The notes: generated from the letters alone by a model not told the origin. A DNA stretch of 61,565 nt from Desulfobulbaceae bacterium (GCA_024763055.1 JANTGH010000002.1:1-61565), one strand, 5' to 3'; shown: positions 10,781 through 23,147, counted from the first letter of the stretch. A program made the numbers and translations.

Positions 10781-11149
10781 AGTGGTTGGCCATCTATTTT
10801 TAGCAGAAAACACTTGACATGCAACTGTTAAACAAATATTTAACAATATAGAAATCCAATCGTATCAAAGGCGGTTCTCAACTGTATACTCTGATTTTTC
10901 ATAAATCATAAACATTAATACATCTCAAGAATTGAGCCTTTTTATTTTCTCAAGTGTTACAAATTCAAGGCATTTTCTGCCGTAATTATTCTATAAATAA
11001 CTGCAATTGACATATTGTATCAGCAGCGGATAGTTGCTGTACGTAATGATAAAGCCTGCCGGATTTCAAGGAATTGTTTTTTACGATTTTTTGTTCCGAA
11101 GCAGTTTTTATTTTAATTTTAATGGCCTTACCGGAGGAAGACCTGGTCA

Positions 11150-12397
11150 ATGAATCCGACTGAACTGAAACATAAAAAAATTAAGGAACTGGTTAGTCTT
11201 GCTGCATCCCTCAAGATTGAAGGATACAGTACCATGCGTAAACAGGAGCTCATTTTTGCGATTTTAAAGGCACAGGCAAACGAAGCCGGGAAGCTCAGGG
11301 GGAGCGGAGTGCTTGAGGTCCTTCAGGATGGATTCGGATTTCTACGGGCTCCGGACTATAATTATCTGCCTGGGCCTGACGATATCTATGTGTCTCCTTC
11401 ACAGATTCGCAGGCTTAATCTGCGCACCGGTGATACCATAGAAGGTGAAGTGCGGGCCCCTAAGGAAAATGAACGTTATTTTGCGCTGCTTAAAGTCGAC
11501 AGTATCAACTTTGAGCCACCTGAGGCGGCAAGAAACAAGACGGCTTTTGTCAATCTGACGCCGTTATATCCTGAGGAGCCGATTAATCTTGAGCTTGAGT
11601 CGGATAATTATTCCATGCGCGTGCTCAATATTGCCGCGCCGCTTGGCAAAGGGCAACGTGGTTTGATTGTGGCGCCTCCGCGGACCGGCAAAACAGTGCT
11701 TATGCAGAAAATCGCTAATTCCATTGTCCATAATCATAAGGAAATCAAGCTTATTGTGCTGTTGATCGACGAGCGGCCTGAAGAAGTGACTGACATGAAA
11801 CGCAATGTCGCTGCAGAGGTTGTCAGTTCCACCTTTGATGAGCCTCCGCAACGCCACATTCAGGTGGCGGAGATGGTCATTGAAAAGGCTAAACGCCTTG
11901 TTGAACATAAGAACGATGTCGTTATACTTCTTGATTCCATAACCAGGCTTGCTCGAGCCTATAATACCGTTACTCCTGCTTCAGGAAAAATTCTGTCTGG
12001 TGGGGTGGAGGCAAATGCCCTGCACAGGCCTAAACGTTTTTTTGGTGCTGCCAGAAATGTTGAGGAAGGAGGAAGCCTGACGATTCTCGCCACTGCGCTC
12101 ATTGATACCGGCAGTCGCATGGATGAGGTTATTTTTGAGGAATTTAAAGGTACCGGAAATATGGAAATTGTCCTTGATCGTAAGATGGCAAATCGACGAA
12201 TCTATCCGACTGTCGATCTGCAGAAATCCGGTACCCGTAAGGAAGACCTGCTCCTGCCCGCCGATGAGATGAACAGGATCTGGATTTTACGTAAAATTCT
12301 TTCTTCTATGAATCCGGCCGATGCCATGGAGTTTTTGCTTGATCGAATGCGTCAGACGCAGTCAAATGAAGAGTTTTTTGCCTCCATGAATCAGTAG
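11150..12397 (+). CDS. rho: transcription termination factor Rho
   Basis: [64 protein letters not shown]. Confidence 0.98.
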   Translation: MNPTELKHKKIKELVSLAASLKIEGYSTMRKQELIFAILKAQANEAGKLRGSGVLEVLQDGFGFLRAPDYNYLPGPDDIYVSPSQIRRLNLRTGDTIEGEVRAPKENERYFALLKVDSINFEPPEAARNKTAFVNLTPLYPEEPINLELESDNYSMRVLNIAAPLGKGQRGLIVAPPRTGKTVLMQKIANSIVHNHKEIKLIVLLIDERPEEVTDMKRNVAAEVVSSTFDEPPQRHIQVAEMVIEKAKRLVEHKNDVVILLDSITRLARAYNTVTPASGKILSGGVEANALHRPKRFFGAARNVEEGGSLTILATALIDTGSRMDEVIFEEFKGTGNMEIVLDRKMANRRIYPTVDLQKSGTRKEDLLLPADEMNRIWILRKILSSMNPADAMEFLLDRMRQTQSNEEFFASMNQ

Positions 12398-12500
12398 GAC
12401 TTTTTTTTTCTTTTAAAATTAGTGTAGTCCGATTATATTTCCTCTTTTTATTTAAATTATGGCCCTGTATTTAGGGCGGACAATATGTGGAGGTACACCC

Positions 12501-12719
12501 ATGAAACCAAATATTCATCCAGAATATCATAAAATAACAGCTGTCTGCGCATGCGGCAATGAAGTTGAACTGGGCTCTGTGAACAAGGAGATGAAGGTTG
12601 AAATCTGTTCTGCCTGCCACCCCTTTTTTACCGGTAAACAGAAATTGATTGACACTGCAGGCCGGATTGAGAAATTTAAGAAAAAATACGCCAAGTTTAA
12701 CAAGAAAGACGACAAGTAG
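12501..12719 (+). CDS. rpmE: 50S ribosomal protein L31
   Basis: [27 protein letters not shown]...[30 protein letters not shown]; start at 12501 inside the longer ORF. Confidence 0.95.
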   Translation: MKPNIHPEYHKITAVCACGNEVELGSVNKEMKVEICSACHPFFTGKQKLIDTAGRIEKFKKKYAKFNKKDDK

Positions 12720-12734
12720 ATTTTCCTTTTTTCC

Positions 12735-12770
12735 CCACATGACGACGGTTGTTGTCATGTGGTTTTTTTA
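12735..12770 (+). terminator. intrinsic terminator after rpmE
   Basis: CCACATGACgacggttgttGTCATGTGG followed by TTTTTTT. Confidence 0.8.
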
Positions 12771-12865
12771 TTTTCCATCCAGCCATGACGCCGGCAATGC
12801 GTGGATAGTGACGTTTCAGCATCTTGGTCAATCTGTTTTGAATCCTTCCCAAACCATCAATTTAC

Positions 12866-13936
12866 ATGTTTGCGAACCTGTCTGATATTACTGAAAAACG
12901 TGAAACGCTTGAAATGCAGCTGTCTGATCCTGCTGTTGTCGGCGATCAGGAAAGGTATCAGAAACTGGTGCGTGAACATGCGCACGTGGCCAGGTTGGAT
13001 GAATTGTATACGGCTTATCAAACCGTTTGCCACGACCTTAAGGAACATACCGATATTCTTCGTAATGAGGCTGAGGATCCGGAGCTGGCTGAACTGGCCG
13101 GCAGTGAGATTGAAGAGCTTAACGAGAGAAAAGCCGCCCTTGAACAGGAAATTCGTGTTCTTTTATTGCCCCGTGATCCGAATGATGAAAAAAATACCCT
13201 GCTTGAGATAAGAGCAGGTACCGGTGGAGATGAAGCTGCCCTTTTTGTTGCGGATTTATTTCGTATGTACAGCCGTTATGCCGAAAATAAAGGTTGGAAA
13301 GTCGAAATCATGAGTTCAAATCCCATCGGGATTGGCGGATTCAAGGAAATTATTGCTCTGATCAGCGGTCATCAGGTTTATTCAAGATTAAAATATGAAT
13401 CCGGCGTGCACCGGGTGCAACGGGTGCCCGAAACCGAAACCCAGGGGCGGATACACACATCGGCTGTGACGGTAGCAATTATTCCCGAGGCCGAAGAAGT
13501 GGACTTGCATATTGAACCCGGTGAACTTAAATTTGATGTATACCGTTCTTCCGGCCCTGGTGGCCAGTCTGTCAACACCACTGATTCCGCTGTCAGAATA
13601 ACACACCTGCCTACCGGATTGGTGGTAACCTGCCAGGATGAAAAGTCTCAGCATAAGAACAAGGCCAAAGCACTTCAGGTCCTGCGTGCGCGCCTGCTTG
13701 ATCAAATTCAGCAGGAACAGCATGATAAGATTTCCCAGGAGCGTAAAAGCCAGGTGGGCAGCGGTGATAGAAGCGAGAGGATTCGAACCTATAATTTTCC
13801 TCAGGGCCGAATCACCGATCATCGTATTAACCTGACCCTGTACAAACTTGAACAGATTCTTTCCGGTAATCTTGATGAGGTTATACTCCCGCTGGTTACT
13901 CATTACCAGACTGAAGCACTCAATCTCCTGCAGTAA
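12866..13936 (+). CDS. prfA: peptide chain release factor 1
   Basis: Class [28 protein letters not shown]; 356 aa. Confidence 0.96.
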   Translation: MFANLSDITEKRETLEMQLSDPAVVGDQERYQKLVREHAHVARLDELYTAYQTVCHDLKEHTDILRNEAEDPELAELAGSEIEELNERKAALEQEIRVLLLPRDPNDEKNTLLEIRAGTGGDEAALFVADLFRMYSRYAENKGWKVEIMSSNPIGIGGFKEIIALISGHQVYSRLKYESGVHRVQRVPETETQGRIHTSAVTVAIIPEAEEVDLHIEPGELKFDVYRSSGPGGQSVNTTDSAVRITHLPTGLVVTCQDEKSQHKNKAKALQVLRARLLDQIQQEQHDKISQERKSQVGSGDRSERIRTYNFPQGRITDHRINLTLYKLEQILSGNLDEVILPLVTHYQTEALNLLQ

Positions 13937-13990
13937 CAACAGGTTCGATGCTGGTCGCTCCAGTCTCCTGTATTCGGCTGTTTATTGCTC

Positions 13991-14091
13991 ACGTAACCAG
14001 AATAGCTGAATAAAATTTTAAGGACTCAGCCACAACGAATAATAAAAATGTCCCGGAAGTTAAAGCCTCAAGGACCCACTTTCATATAAAC
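13991..14091 (+). repeat. dispersed ~100-bp intergenic repeat, family R2, copy 1
   Basis: ACGTAACCAGAATAGCTGAATAAAATTTTAAGGACTCAGCCACAACGAATAATAAAAATGTCCCGGAAGTTAAAGCCTCAAGGACCCACTTTCATATAAAC; near-identical to 34171-34270. Confidence 0.85.
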
Positions 14092-14119
14092 CCTCCCTTC
14101 CCTGGTTTTGACCAATATT

Positions 14120-15001
14120 ATGATTGAGCTTGCTGCCAAGACCGGTACATTGACTGTCGGCGAGCTACTTGCAGAAGCAATCTCCGTGTTTCAGAATACC
14201 GGGTGCGTGCGTCCTCGATTTGAGGCTGAATATCTTTTACAGGCAGCTCTTGGTCTAAATAAGGTCACCTTGTTTTTATCCTCCAAAAAAATAGTCGCTC
14301 CAGAAGATATTGTCTGCTATCAAGGTATGCTTGACAGACGACTTGCCTGCGAACCCCTGCAATATATTGCTGGAGAAGTCGAGTTCTGGTCCAGAAATTT
14401 TCTGGTGACGCCCGATGTATTGATTCCGAGGCAGGAGACGGAATTTGTCCTTGAGCAGGTTCTTTTCCTTGCTGGACAGCAACCCGACGTTTGTCGACGA
14501 GTGTTGGATATGGGAACCGGCAGCGGTATCATAGCCGCGGTTCTGGCTGATGAACTCTCCTGTCAAGTGATAGCTGTAGATTCATCACCCTCCGCACTTA
14601 AAGTAGCCAGCACAAATATCAATGCCCATCATCTGCAAACCAGGGTAAGTTTTGTTTGCTCTGATCTGTTTACAGCCGTTTCCCGGTCGCAACAGTTCGA
14701 TATTATAGTCTCTAATCCGCCCTATGTGGCCGAGGCTGAAAAAGATAACCTGCATCCTGAAGTTACCGTTTACGAGCCGTTTTCCGCCTTGTTTGCTGGT
14801 CCGGACGGCCTTGACTGCTACCGACACCTTATCCCTGGGAGTTATGAATATCTACGGCCTGGAGGTTGGTTATGTCTTGAAATCGGAGCGCATCAGGGGC
14901 CGGCTATTATAAAAATGCTCGAGGGTAATGGATATCTTGATGTGGCTATCCTTTCCGACTATGCTGGTCAGCCTCGATTTGCACAAGGAAAAAAAGAATA
15001 G
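14120..15001 (+). CDS. prmC: peptide chain release factor N5-glutamine methyltransferase
   Basis: VLDMGTGSGIIAAVLADEL and DIIVSNPPYVAEAE (NPPY); adjacent to prfA. Confidence 0.95.
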   Translation: MIELAAKTGTLTVGELLAEAISVFQNTGCVRPRFEAEYLLQAALGLNKVTLFLSSKKIVAPEDIVCYQGMLDRRLACEPLQYIAGEVEFWSRNFLVTPDVLIPRQETEFVLEQVLFLAGQQPDVCRRVLDMGTGSGIIAAVLADELSCQVIAVDSSPSALKVASTNINAHHLQTRVSFVCSDLFTAVSRSQQFDIIVSNPPYVAEAEKDNLHPEVTVYEPFSALFAGPDGLDCYRHLIPGSYEYLRPGGWLCLEIGAHQGPAIIKMLEGNGYLDVAILSDYAGQPRFAQGKKE

Positions 15002-15020
15002 CATATAACGTATAAAAAAC

Positions 15021-16313
15021 ATGGATACTATAATTATACGAGGGGGAAAACCCCTGCATGGAACCGTTAAAATAAGTGGTGCTAAGAATGCTGCTCTGCC
15101 GATTCTTGCGGCAACGCTTCTCGTTGCCGGCACACATATTGTCCGGAACGTGCCTGATCTTCGGGATACCCGCACCATGCTGCAGCTTCTCGAAACCCTT
15201 GGCGCAACACATCGGCGTGAGGGGACAACAGTGTATGTTGACACCTGCGAGCTTTCCGGTGCTGAGGCTCCGTATGAACTGGTCAAGACCATGCGGGCTT
15301 CCGTTCTTGTGCTTGGGCCGTTGCTCACCCGTGCAGGTTATGCCAGAGTTTCACTGCCGGGTGGCTGTGCCATTGGAGCACGGCCGATCAATTATCATTT
15401 AAAGGGATTTGAACAACTCGGAGTGCGGACAATCCTTGCTCAGGGGTATGTAGAGGCACGTTGTAAGGATGTACTGACAGGCAGCACCGTATATTTTGAT
15501 ACGCCAACAGTGACTGGTACGGAAAACCTGCTCATGGCATCTGTTATGGCCACGGGAACGACGATCATAAAAAACGCCGCCCGTGAACCGGAGGTAGGCA
15601 ATCTTGTTGACATGCTCATGACCATGGGCGCAGATATTGAAGGTAAAGACACCGACCGGTTGACTGTTCATGGGGTTCGATCCCTGCAACCGGCAACAAT
15701 TGATATTATCCCTGACCGGATTGAAACCGGAACCTATTTAATTGCCGTTGCCGCTACTGGTGGACGGGTGCGGGTTGAACAGTGCAATCCGACGCACCTT
15801 CCGGCTCTGACCGAGAAACTTCGGTCAGCCGGAATAGCTGTTGAAGAGGAGGAGGGGGCATTTACTGTTTCCTGCTCGGAACAGGTAGAGAGAAATCAAT
15901 GCCGCCTGCGAAGCGTTGATGTGAAGACTCTTGTTTATCCCGGGTTTCCAACCGATTTGCAGGCACAGTTTATGGCGCTTGTTATCCAGGCGGAAGGTAC
16001 CTCTATCATTCACGAGACGATTTTTGAAAACAGGTTTATGCATGTGGCGGAACTGCAACGGTTGGGAGCTGACATTACTATAGACGGGGCGAGCGCCGTG
16101 GTACGGGGAATTTCTCTGGAAAAAATATGCGGTGCCCCTGTTATGGCAACCGACCTGCGTGCGTCAGCCTCTCTTGTGATAGCCGGGCTTGTCGCCAGCG
16201 GTATCACCGAAATTTCACGTATTTACCATCTCGAACGGGGGTATGAAAATATGATAGAAAAGTTACAGGCTCTTGGCGCCGATATCCACCGGAGCTCATC
16301 AACCATCGTATGA
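15021..16313 (+). CDS. murA: UDP-N-acetylglucosamine 1-carboxyvinyltransferase
   Basis: [56 protein letters not shown]. Confidence 0.97.
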   Translation: MDTIIIRGGKPLHGTVKISGAKNAALPILAATLLVAGTHIVRNVPDLRDTRTMLQLLETLGATHRREGTTVYVDTCELSGAEAPYELVKTMRASVLVLGPLLTRAGYARVSLPGGCAIGARPINYHLKGFEQLGVRTILAQGYVEARCKDVLTGSTVYFDTPTVTGTENLLMASVMATGTTIIKNAAREPEVGNLVDMLMTMGADIEGKDTDRLTVHGVRSLQPATIDIIPDRIETGTYLIAVAATGGRVRVEQCNPTHLPALTEKLRSAGIAVEEEEGAFTVSCSEQVERNQCRLRSVDVKTLVYPGFPTDLQAQFMALVIQAEGTSIIHETIFENRFMHVAELQRLGADITIDGASAVVRGISLEKICGAPVMATDLRASASLVIAGLVASGITEISRIYHLERGYENMIEKLQALGADIHRSSSTIV

Positions 16314-18035
16314 AGGCAGGGGAAGAAAAATTCGAAAAGTGCACCCTTTTCCCGGGCGGGTGTCTACGTCAATATTGCCCTTGTGAAGTTCAATGATTTG
16401 TTGAACTATGGCCAGGCCGAGTCCGGTGCCGTTTTCTCTCGTCGAAAAGAATGGCTGAAATATTTTTTGTTTGATTTCGGGATTGATCCCCGGGCCCCTG
16501 TCGCTCACCTCAAGGCAGAGAGTATTTTGATTATTTTTCTTTTCTTCGTGGGCCGATATAGTAATCGGCCCATCTTCTCTTTGTGAAAATGTCAGACTGT
16601 TTTCCAACAGATGGCTGAGAACGGTCTGCAACTGCTGGCGGTCACCAAAGACATCAAGGTTTTCCTGAATTTCAGTTCGGATGGTGCCATCCATATACCC
16701 AGCCTGAAGATTATCTGATGCGGTGATGGTTTCATCAACGACCCTTTTCAGGGCAAACCATTCTTCCTGCATGGGTGCGGGCCGTGCAAATTGCAAAAAT
16801 TCGGTAATTGTTTTTGCCATTCGTTTTGATTCACGAAAAATAATATTACTGAGCGTTTTTCCTCTTCCGTTTTTTCCCGCCTCTTCCACGGCAAGTAACT
16901 GCGCGGAACCGGAAATTGCGGCCAGCGGATTTCTGAAATCATGTGCTATGGAGGCGCTGAGTTCACCGATTGCAGCCATTTTTTCAGCTTCATGGACTCT
17001 TTTTTCCATTTTTTCAACAGCGCTGATATCCTGCAGGGTAATGACCTTGCAGTCGTCATGACCTGCTTCGGCAACATCGGGAGGAGCTGGCAGGTTGAGG
17101 CGTGAAAATGAGTAGCCTGCTCGAATCATGGTTCCGTTTTTCTTCTTGAGATCTAAAACCAGGCGGGTGAATGTGTGGTCAAGTTTGAGGCCTGGAATAA
17201 AATCTTCAATAGGGTGTCCCAAAACCTCTTTGGCTGGATATCCGGTAATTCGTCCTGCCGCGGCATTATAGGAGGTGATCTCTCCCCGTTCATCCACTGT
17301 TATAATGCCTGTTGCAATATCATCAAAGATCTGTTTGTACAAAAGGGAAAGACGGTCAAATTCAAAGGAAGTCCTGGTCAGCGCTTCTTCCGTTGATCGT
17401 AAACGGGCGGCCAGTGTCCCACTGAGCAATGCTGTTATGAAAAAAGTTACCCCGTAGATGGCAAAAAGATTGGTGGATTTAAGCAGGTCATGAACGGGAA
17501 TATAACCGGCACTGGTCATGTAGCCGGGAACAATCCCCATGTACTCAAGGAAAAGCACGATCCCATACAGTAGCGTTGCCGCGGCGGCAGACATAAACCC
17601 ACCAATACGATACATGATTAAACCGCCTGCGATTACAGGCATGATAAAGACCGGCGTAAAAATGGACTGGCTGCAGCCGGTTCCGTAGACGAGAAGAGCG
17701 GCAAAGACTGTATCACTGAGGAACTGGATCAAACTGAATCGTTTCAAATGCAGGTCACTTTTCTGCACCGTTGCCGATGAACCGACTGAAAAAATAAAGA
17801 GTATGGAGAGAAAGGCCAGGATCACCGTGTCCGACGGCAGGATAACCTGGGTGCCGAGTGAGCCTAAGACAACCGTAACGCCTATCAGCAGCGTGAAAAA
17901 AATAACACGGATCAGGAGCAGCCAGAGGATGTGGCGGCGAAATTGATCGTTGTTGCTCGATATCGGGGCTAATGCCCGCAGGAGACGACCGGCTTTGGTT
18001 CCATGCTTGTGCGGGTGTTTATTATCAGAGGCCAC
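16299..18035 (-). CDS. membrane PAS-domain sensor histidine kinase
   Basis: Six or so N-terminal TM segments, PAS, H-box [22 protein letters not shown]-box [18 protein letters not shown]. PilS/NtrB-like. Confidence 0.92.
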   Translation of the reverse strand: MASDNKHPHKHGTKAGRLLRALAPISSNNDQFRRHILWLLLIRVIFFTLLIGVTVVLGSLGTQVILPSDTVILAFLSILFIFSVGSSATVQKSDLHLKRFSLIQFLSDTVFAALLVYGTGCSQSIFTPVFIMPVIAGGLIMYRIGGFMSAAAATLLYGIVLFLEYMGIVPGYMTSAGYIPVHDLLKSTNLFAIYGVTFFITALLSGTLAARLRSTEEALTRTSFEFDRLSLLYKQIFDDIATGIITVDERGEITSYNAAAGRITGYPAKEVLGHPIEDFIPGLKLDHTFTRLVLDLKKKNGTMIRAGYSFSRLNLPAPPDVAEAGHDDCKVITLQDISAVEKMEKRVHEAEKMAAIGELSASIAHDFRNPLAAISGSAQLLAVEEAGKNGRGKTLSNIIFRESKRMAKTITEFLQFARPAPMQEEWFALKRVVDETITASDNLQAGYMDGTIRTEIQENLDVFGDRQQLQTVLSHLLENSLTFSQREDGPITISAHEEKKNNQNTLCLEVSDRGPGINPEIKQKIFQPFFSTRENGTGLGLAIVQQIIELHKGNIDVDTRPGKGCTFRIFLPLPSYDG

Positions 18036-18037
18036 GG

Positions 18038-19417
18038 TTAATCTATGTTGTATTTTTTTGTTTTATAGCGAAGAGATCTGAAGCTTATTCTTAACAGATC
18101 AGCAGCGCGCATTTTTGAATTTCCGGCCTTTTTCAGGGCATGTTTGATCATTTCCTTTTCAACACTCAAAAGCACCTCTTCCATTCCACGTTCAAAGAGT
18201 TCCTGTTCATCCTCGGCCGCAGTAAAGAGAGGCCTGTTATTTTGTTTTTCAGGGGACTTGTTTTGTTTGTGCAACGAGAGGATAAGACTTTCCGGGAGAA
18301 TAATATTTGAAGATTCAAGGGCCACACCGCGTTCAATGATATTTTCCAGCTCACGCACATTACCGGGGAAATCATACTCCATCAGTACCTCAAGCCCATA
18401 GGACGAGATAGTTTGCACTTTTTTTCCCATGATTTTTGAATACTTTTCAAGAAAATGTTCCACAAGCAACGGTACATCTTCTTTTCGTTCACGTAACGGC
18501 GGCACCCGGATGGGAACAACGGCAAGGCGATAATAGAGGTCCTCTCGAAAGTTTTCCTGAATAATCTCATCTTCAAGGTTTCTATTGGTTGCGGCAATGA
18601 TGCGTACATTGATCTGTTTTGTTTTGGTTGAACCAACCGGCATGAATTCACGTTCTTGCAGTACCCGTAAAAGTTTGGTTTGAATAATGGGGGTCAGTTC
18701 GCCGATTTCGTCTAAAAAGGCTGTGCCGCCATCAGCCTGTTGAAAAAGACCGGCCTTATTGTTAATGGCTCCAGTGAACGAGCCTTTCATGTGTCCGAAA
18801 AGTTCACTCTCGAGCAGACTTTCAGGAATCGCGCTGCAGGTAATGGGAATAAAGGGATGGTCAACAACTCGTGAGTGTCGATGGATAGCTTTTGCGACCA
18901 GCTCCTTGCCGGTTCCGGATTCACCGTAAATCAAAACGTTGGCCGGCGTTGGCGCAATGCGTTTAATCAGGTCGAATATTTTGACCATCTCTGATCCCCG
19001 GCCGATTATCTCGGGAAAATCATCCCTGGAGGCGGCAGGAAGAGGGTCAGGAGTTTTGGAAGTTGCGGATGCAATGACCTCTTTAATCTCATCGACATTA
19101 AAGGGCTTGGTAATATAATCAAACGCACCGTTTTTCATGGCGGTAACGGCGTCGTCAGGAGAGGCAAAAGCGGTGATCATGATGACCGGCAGGGTATTGT
19201 TTTTGCTTTTGAGTGCGGACAGAAGTTCCAGGCCGCCCATGCCGGGCATGCGGATATCCGAGACAACGAGATCAAGGGTATTGCTGCCGGCGAGTTCCAG
19301 AGCCTCGGCGCCGTTGGCGGCAGTCAGAATGCGGTAGCCTTCTTTCTCAAGTAAAATCGTGAGAAATTCACGCATACTGAGTTCGTCATCAACAACAAGA
19401 ATCGTCTGCATGGTCAA
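18038..19417 (-). CDS. sigma54-dependent response regulator
   Basis: Receiver VVDDELSMREFLTILLEKEGY, AAA+ GESGTGKELVAKAIH, GSFTGA, C-terminal Fis HTH. Pairs with the kinase just downstream. Confidence 0.94.
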   Translation of the reverse strand: MTMQTILVVDDELSMREFLTILLEKEGYRILTAANGAEALELAGSNTLDLVVSDIRMPGMGGLELLSALKSKNNTLPVIMITAFASPDDAVTAMKNGAFDYITKPFNVDEIKEVIASATSKTPDPLPAASRDDFPEIIGRGSEMVKIFDLIKRIAPTPANVLIYGESGTGKELVAKAIHRHSRVVDHPFIPITCSAIPESLLESELFGHMKGSFTGAINNKAGLFQQADGGTAFLDEIGELTPIIQTKLLRVLQEREFMPVGSTKTKQINVRIIAATNRNLEDEIIQENFREDLYYRLAVVPIRVPPLRERKEDVPLLVEHFLEKYSKIMGKKVQTISSYGLEVLMEYDFPGNVRELENIIERGVALESSNIILPESLILSLHKQNKSPEKQNNRPLFTAAEDEQELFERGMEEVLLSVEKEMIKHALKKAGNSKMRAADLLRISFRSLRYKTKKYNID

Positions 19418-19606
19418 GGGGAAACAGTCTGTAAATACTTTAAAAGGTGAACTGCTTTAGTTTATCTGCTGAAAAGAAAAGAGTCAAATATTTACCCGCA
19501 TGCATAACGCTAAGCCGTTTACAATGGCAATGGAATAGGGTACATTAAGTGCAATTGTACACTTGTATAAAAACGAGATTGAAAAATACGCGCCAAAGCC
19601 TATCCC

Positions 19607-20376
19607 ATGGACAATACTTCCCTTATGGATAAACAGAGCCTGACCGAACATCTTACCGAATTGCGCTCCTGTCTCATATATTCTCTTGCTGCTGTGGCTG
19701 TCGGTTTTGCCGTGGCCTACGGATTTATCCGGCCTATAGCCGATTGGTTTTTTCGCCCTCTAATCAAGGTGCTTCCCGAGGGGAAAAATCTCATCTTTAT
19801 CTCGTACCAGGAAGGGTTTTTTTTTATCTAAAACTTGCCCTTGTATGTGGAATTCTTTTTGCTGCCCCAGTTATTTTTCTTCAAATCTGGCGTTTTATTG
19901 CCCCTGGGCTTTATCAGCATGAAAAGCGGCTTCTGTTTCCCTTCACTCTTGTTTCCACTATCTGTTTCCTTGGCGGGGCGGCATTCGGTTATTTTGTGGT
20001 TTTTCCACCGGCCTTTCGATTCCTTGTTGGATATTCCAGTGAAATACTTGATCCCATGCCGGGAGTCAGTGAATATTTTTCCCTGGCACTTCGACTTCTC
20101 ATCGCTTTTGGTGTTGTTTTTGAATTGCCGGTTCTCATGGTCTTTTTAGCCAAAATGGGGATTGTCAATAGTCCGTTTTTAAAAAAATACAGAAAATATG
20201 CTATCCTTATCTCCTTTATTATAGCTGCTATTCTGACCCCGACACCGGATGTGGTTAATCAGTTCCTTATGGCTGCGCCGCTGATTATTTTATATGAAGT
20301 AAGTATTGTTGCAGTTTCCATTTTTGCAAGAACTACGTTTTTTGGTTTTGAGGAAAAAGAAAAAACGGACCCCTGA
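19607..20376 (+). CDS. tatC: Sec-independent protein translocase TatC, frameshifted at a T9 run
   Basis: 19607-19831 gives LTEHLTELRSCLIYSLAAVAVGFAVAY...ISYQEGFFFI*; the +1 shifted frame continues YLKLALVCGILFAAPVIFLQIWRFIAPGLYQHEKR to 20376. Confidence 0.9.
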
Positions 20377-20538
20377 TTAACGGTGGTTCGAAGTATCACC
20401 TAAACCCTGTAATCGTCATATGGTCAATTCGCATTACTATAATGCCTTGAGATCGTCGAGGCCGACCCGGAATACGTGGTTGTATCGATGACTGTATGTC
20501 AGTCAATTACAGAGGTGCCAAGTAACAGGAGGAATATC

Positions 20539-21819
20539 ATGTCATACGCTGTAGATTTTTTTCGCGCACTGGAAATTGGACGTCCCCCCAACATTACCTC
20601 GTTGTTTCCTCATTCCAGAGCACTGCTTGTCAGCGGCAAGGTGATTGATCGTGCCCTGATTGGCAAGGGTAAGGCCATGACAATGGCTGCCAACGGCAGG
20701 AATCATCTTGTGATCCGTGGAGCTTTACGCGCAGCCCAGCGTGCCCGCGCTGCTCTTATCATTGAGATTGCCCGTTCAGAAGGAGGAGCCTCGGCGTACT
20801 GTGCTACAAATTACTGGAATATTGCCCGCCAGGTGGATGCAATCTGCAATGAGCTTGGCATTACTGTTCCTGTCGCCATCCATGCCGATCACTATGGCAT
20901 CAAAAATCCAGAAGATGTTCCTTTTGCAAAACAGGAAATACCCTCTCTTTTTGATGCCGGGATGACCTCTATAGCCATTGATGCCTCGCATATGGTTGAT
21001 GAGGATAACCTGCTGGCATCCATTGAGCTTGCCAGGTATGTTCCCTCTTGGGCAGGACATGAAACAGAAGTTGGTGAAATAAAAGGAAAATATGGTCTTT
21101 CGACCAAGGATGAGGCCCTGTTTATCATAAGGGGACTGAACGCCTATAATATTTTTCCGGACTGGATCGCCTTAAATAACGGAACCACCCACGGTATCGA
21201 GGCCTCGGCCCAGGGGATTCAAGTAGAACTGACCACGGAAATCCATGATGTTCTGGCCGGATTTGCTCTTTCAGGGGCACAGCACGGGACTTCGGGGAAT
21301 AATTCCGACCGGCTTCGCGCCATTGCTGCAAAAACCAAGACAACCAAGGCCAATGTGGCTACTGCCCTGCAGATGATATCCTGGGGAGTACGGGTAAATG
21401 ATTACGGAAATGCCGTTCTTGATGATAAAGGTGAATTTATCAAGGTCCCTGGAGAAGGAGTGTCCGAAGAACTCTGGCAGGAAATGAAGAACTATGCACA
21501 AGAGCATGGCCTTTCCGGAGGTAACTATAAAAAGCTTAACATTGTTTTTGAAAACAGAATTATGGGTCAACCGGCAGCCATCCGTGAGCGTATGACAAGG
21601 CGGGTCGAGGATTTTGTTTATACCATGCTGGTTGAGGTCTTCAATGCCGGAGATACTGCAAGATACGGTGTTGAGGCAATACTTGATGCCGGTTCCTACG
21701 ATATGGGACCCAAAACCGGACGGATTGAATCTCCTGAAGAGTGGACCAGGGAAAAAATCCATGTGCGGGCGACGGAACTCGATTCCGATAAAGGCCCGGC
21801 AGGTGATTTTGACGATTAG
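20539..21819 (+). CDS. class II fructose-bisphosphate aldolase family protein
   Basis: VPVAIHADHYGIK, SIAIDASHM, LNNGTTHG, SGAQHGTSG metal/substrate motifs; start at 20539 after AGGAGGAAT. Confidence 0.85.
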   Translation: MSYAVDFFRALEIGRPPNITSLFPHSRALLVSGKVIDRALIGKGKAMTMAANGRNHLVIRGALRAAQRARAALIIEIARSEGGASAYCATNYWNIARQVDAICNELGITVPVAIHADHYGIKNPEDVPFAKQEIPSLFDAGMTSIAIDASHMVDEDNLLASIELARYVPSWAGHETEVGEIKGKYGLSTKDEALFIIRGLNAYNIFPDWIALNNGTTHGIEASAQGIQVELTTEIHDVLAGFALSGAQHGTSGNNSDRLRAIAAKTKTTKANVATALQMISWGVRVNDYGNAVLDDKGEFIKVPGEGVSEELWQEMKNYAQEHGLSGGNYKKLNIVFENRIMGQPAAIRERMTRRVEDFVYTMLVEVFNAGDTARYGVEAILDAGSYDMGPKTGRIESPEEWTREKIHVRATELDSDKGPAGDFDD

Positions 21820-21931
21820 TTCGCCTTGGTTGGAATTTTTTTTATTTTAGCTGTTAACACATATTATTATAATCGGATGATCCCTTTTTCCAATGGCTGA
21901 AAATGGTTAATCAGGTTCTGAAAGGAAAAAA

Positions 21932-22945
21932 TTGATGAAAAAAATATTAATCACCGGGGCAGCCGGTTTTATAGGACATAATTTATCAAAACGGCTTCTT
22001 GATGATGGAAGAACAGTTGTCGGTCTTGATAATCTTAACAACTATTATGATCCGGAATTAAAAAAGGCACGGCTTGCCGAACTGCTCGTGTATGAAGGTT
22101 TTACCCATGCTGAGTTTGATATGGCTGACCGGGAAAAAATGGCTAAGCTCTTTGAAAAAGAGCAGTTTGACGGCGTGGTCAACCTTGCGGCTCAAGCAGG
22201 TGTACGTTACTCACTGATTAACCCGCATTCGTATGTGGATACCAATCTGGTCGGTTTTGTTAATGTCCTTGAAGGCTGCCGTCATACCAGGGTTAAGCAC
22301 TTGCTTTACGCTTCCTCCAGTTCGGTATATGGAGCGAACACCAAAATGCCGTTTTCCGTACACGACAATGTGGATCATCCGGTTTCTCTTTATGCGGCAT
22401 CAAAAAAAGCAAATGAACTGATGGCCCACAGTTACAGCCATTTGTTTGGGTTGAACACCACCGGTTTGCGGTTTTTTACGGTTTACGGCCCATGGGGCAG
22501 GCCGGATATGGCTCTGTTTCTGTTTACAAAAGCTATTCTTGAGGGAAGGCCCATCGATGTTTTTAATAACGGCAATATGGAGCGTGATTTTACCTATATT
22601 GATGATATCGTCGAAGGCGTGGTTCGTCTTATTGACAACCTTCCCGTGGCTAATCCCAGTTGGAGCGGAGAGGCTCCTGACCCGGCTTCGAGTTATTGTC
22701 CCTGGCGGGTATATAATATCGGCAATAACAGTAAGGAAAAATTGATGCGCTATATTGAGGTGCTTGAAGATTGTCTCGGGAAAAAGGCGGAAAAGAATTT
22801 TCTGCCCATGCAGGATGGTGATGTGCCGGCAACCTATGCCGATGTCTCCGATCTTGTCCGGGAGATCGATTTTAAGCCGGCGACCACTATCGAAGAGGGA
22901 GTGAAGAATTTTGTTGACTGGTACCGTGGATATTACAAAATATGA
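21932..22945 (+). CDS. NAD-dependent epimerase, UDP-glucuronate 4-epimerase-like
   Basis: [51 protein letters not shown]. Real start may be ATG at 21935. Confidence 0.88.
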   Translation: MMKKILITGAAGFIGHNLSKRLLDDGRTVVGLDNLNNYYDPELKKARLAELLVYEGFTHAEFDMADREKMAKLFEKEQFDGVVNLAAQAGVRYSLINPHSYVDTNLVGFVNVLEGCRHTRVKHLLYASSSSVYGANTKMPFSVHDNVDHPVSLYAASKKANELMAHSYSHLFGLNTTGLRFFTVYGPWGRPDMALFLFTKAILEGRPIDVFNNGNMERDFTYIDDIVEGVVRLIDNLPVANPSWSGEAPDPASSYCPWRVYNIGNNSKEKLMRYIEVLEDCLGKKAEKNFLPMQDGDVPATYADVSDLVREIDFKPATTIEEGVKNFVDWYRGYYKI

Positions 22946-22977
22946 TTCGGAGGATACGGTCCGGTCAATCATTGATC

Positions 22978-23010
22978 GGGTCTGATGGTTCAACAGACCC
23001 CGGTGATTTT
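22978..23010 (+). terminator. possible terminator after the epimerase
   Basis: GGGTCTGatggttcaaCAGACCC followed by CGGTGATTTTTT. Confidence 0.5.
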
Positions 23011-23147
23011 TTACCATGATATTTCTGTAAAAGAGAGTTGACAAATCGCCTGATACAACCTTATGTTGTGTTCAAATGAACAAAACCTTTCGGGGTCTGT
23101 CGGTGAAGTTGCCCGGTCGAAACCCGGAAGGATAACACAAGGAGGGT

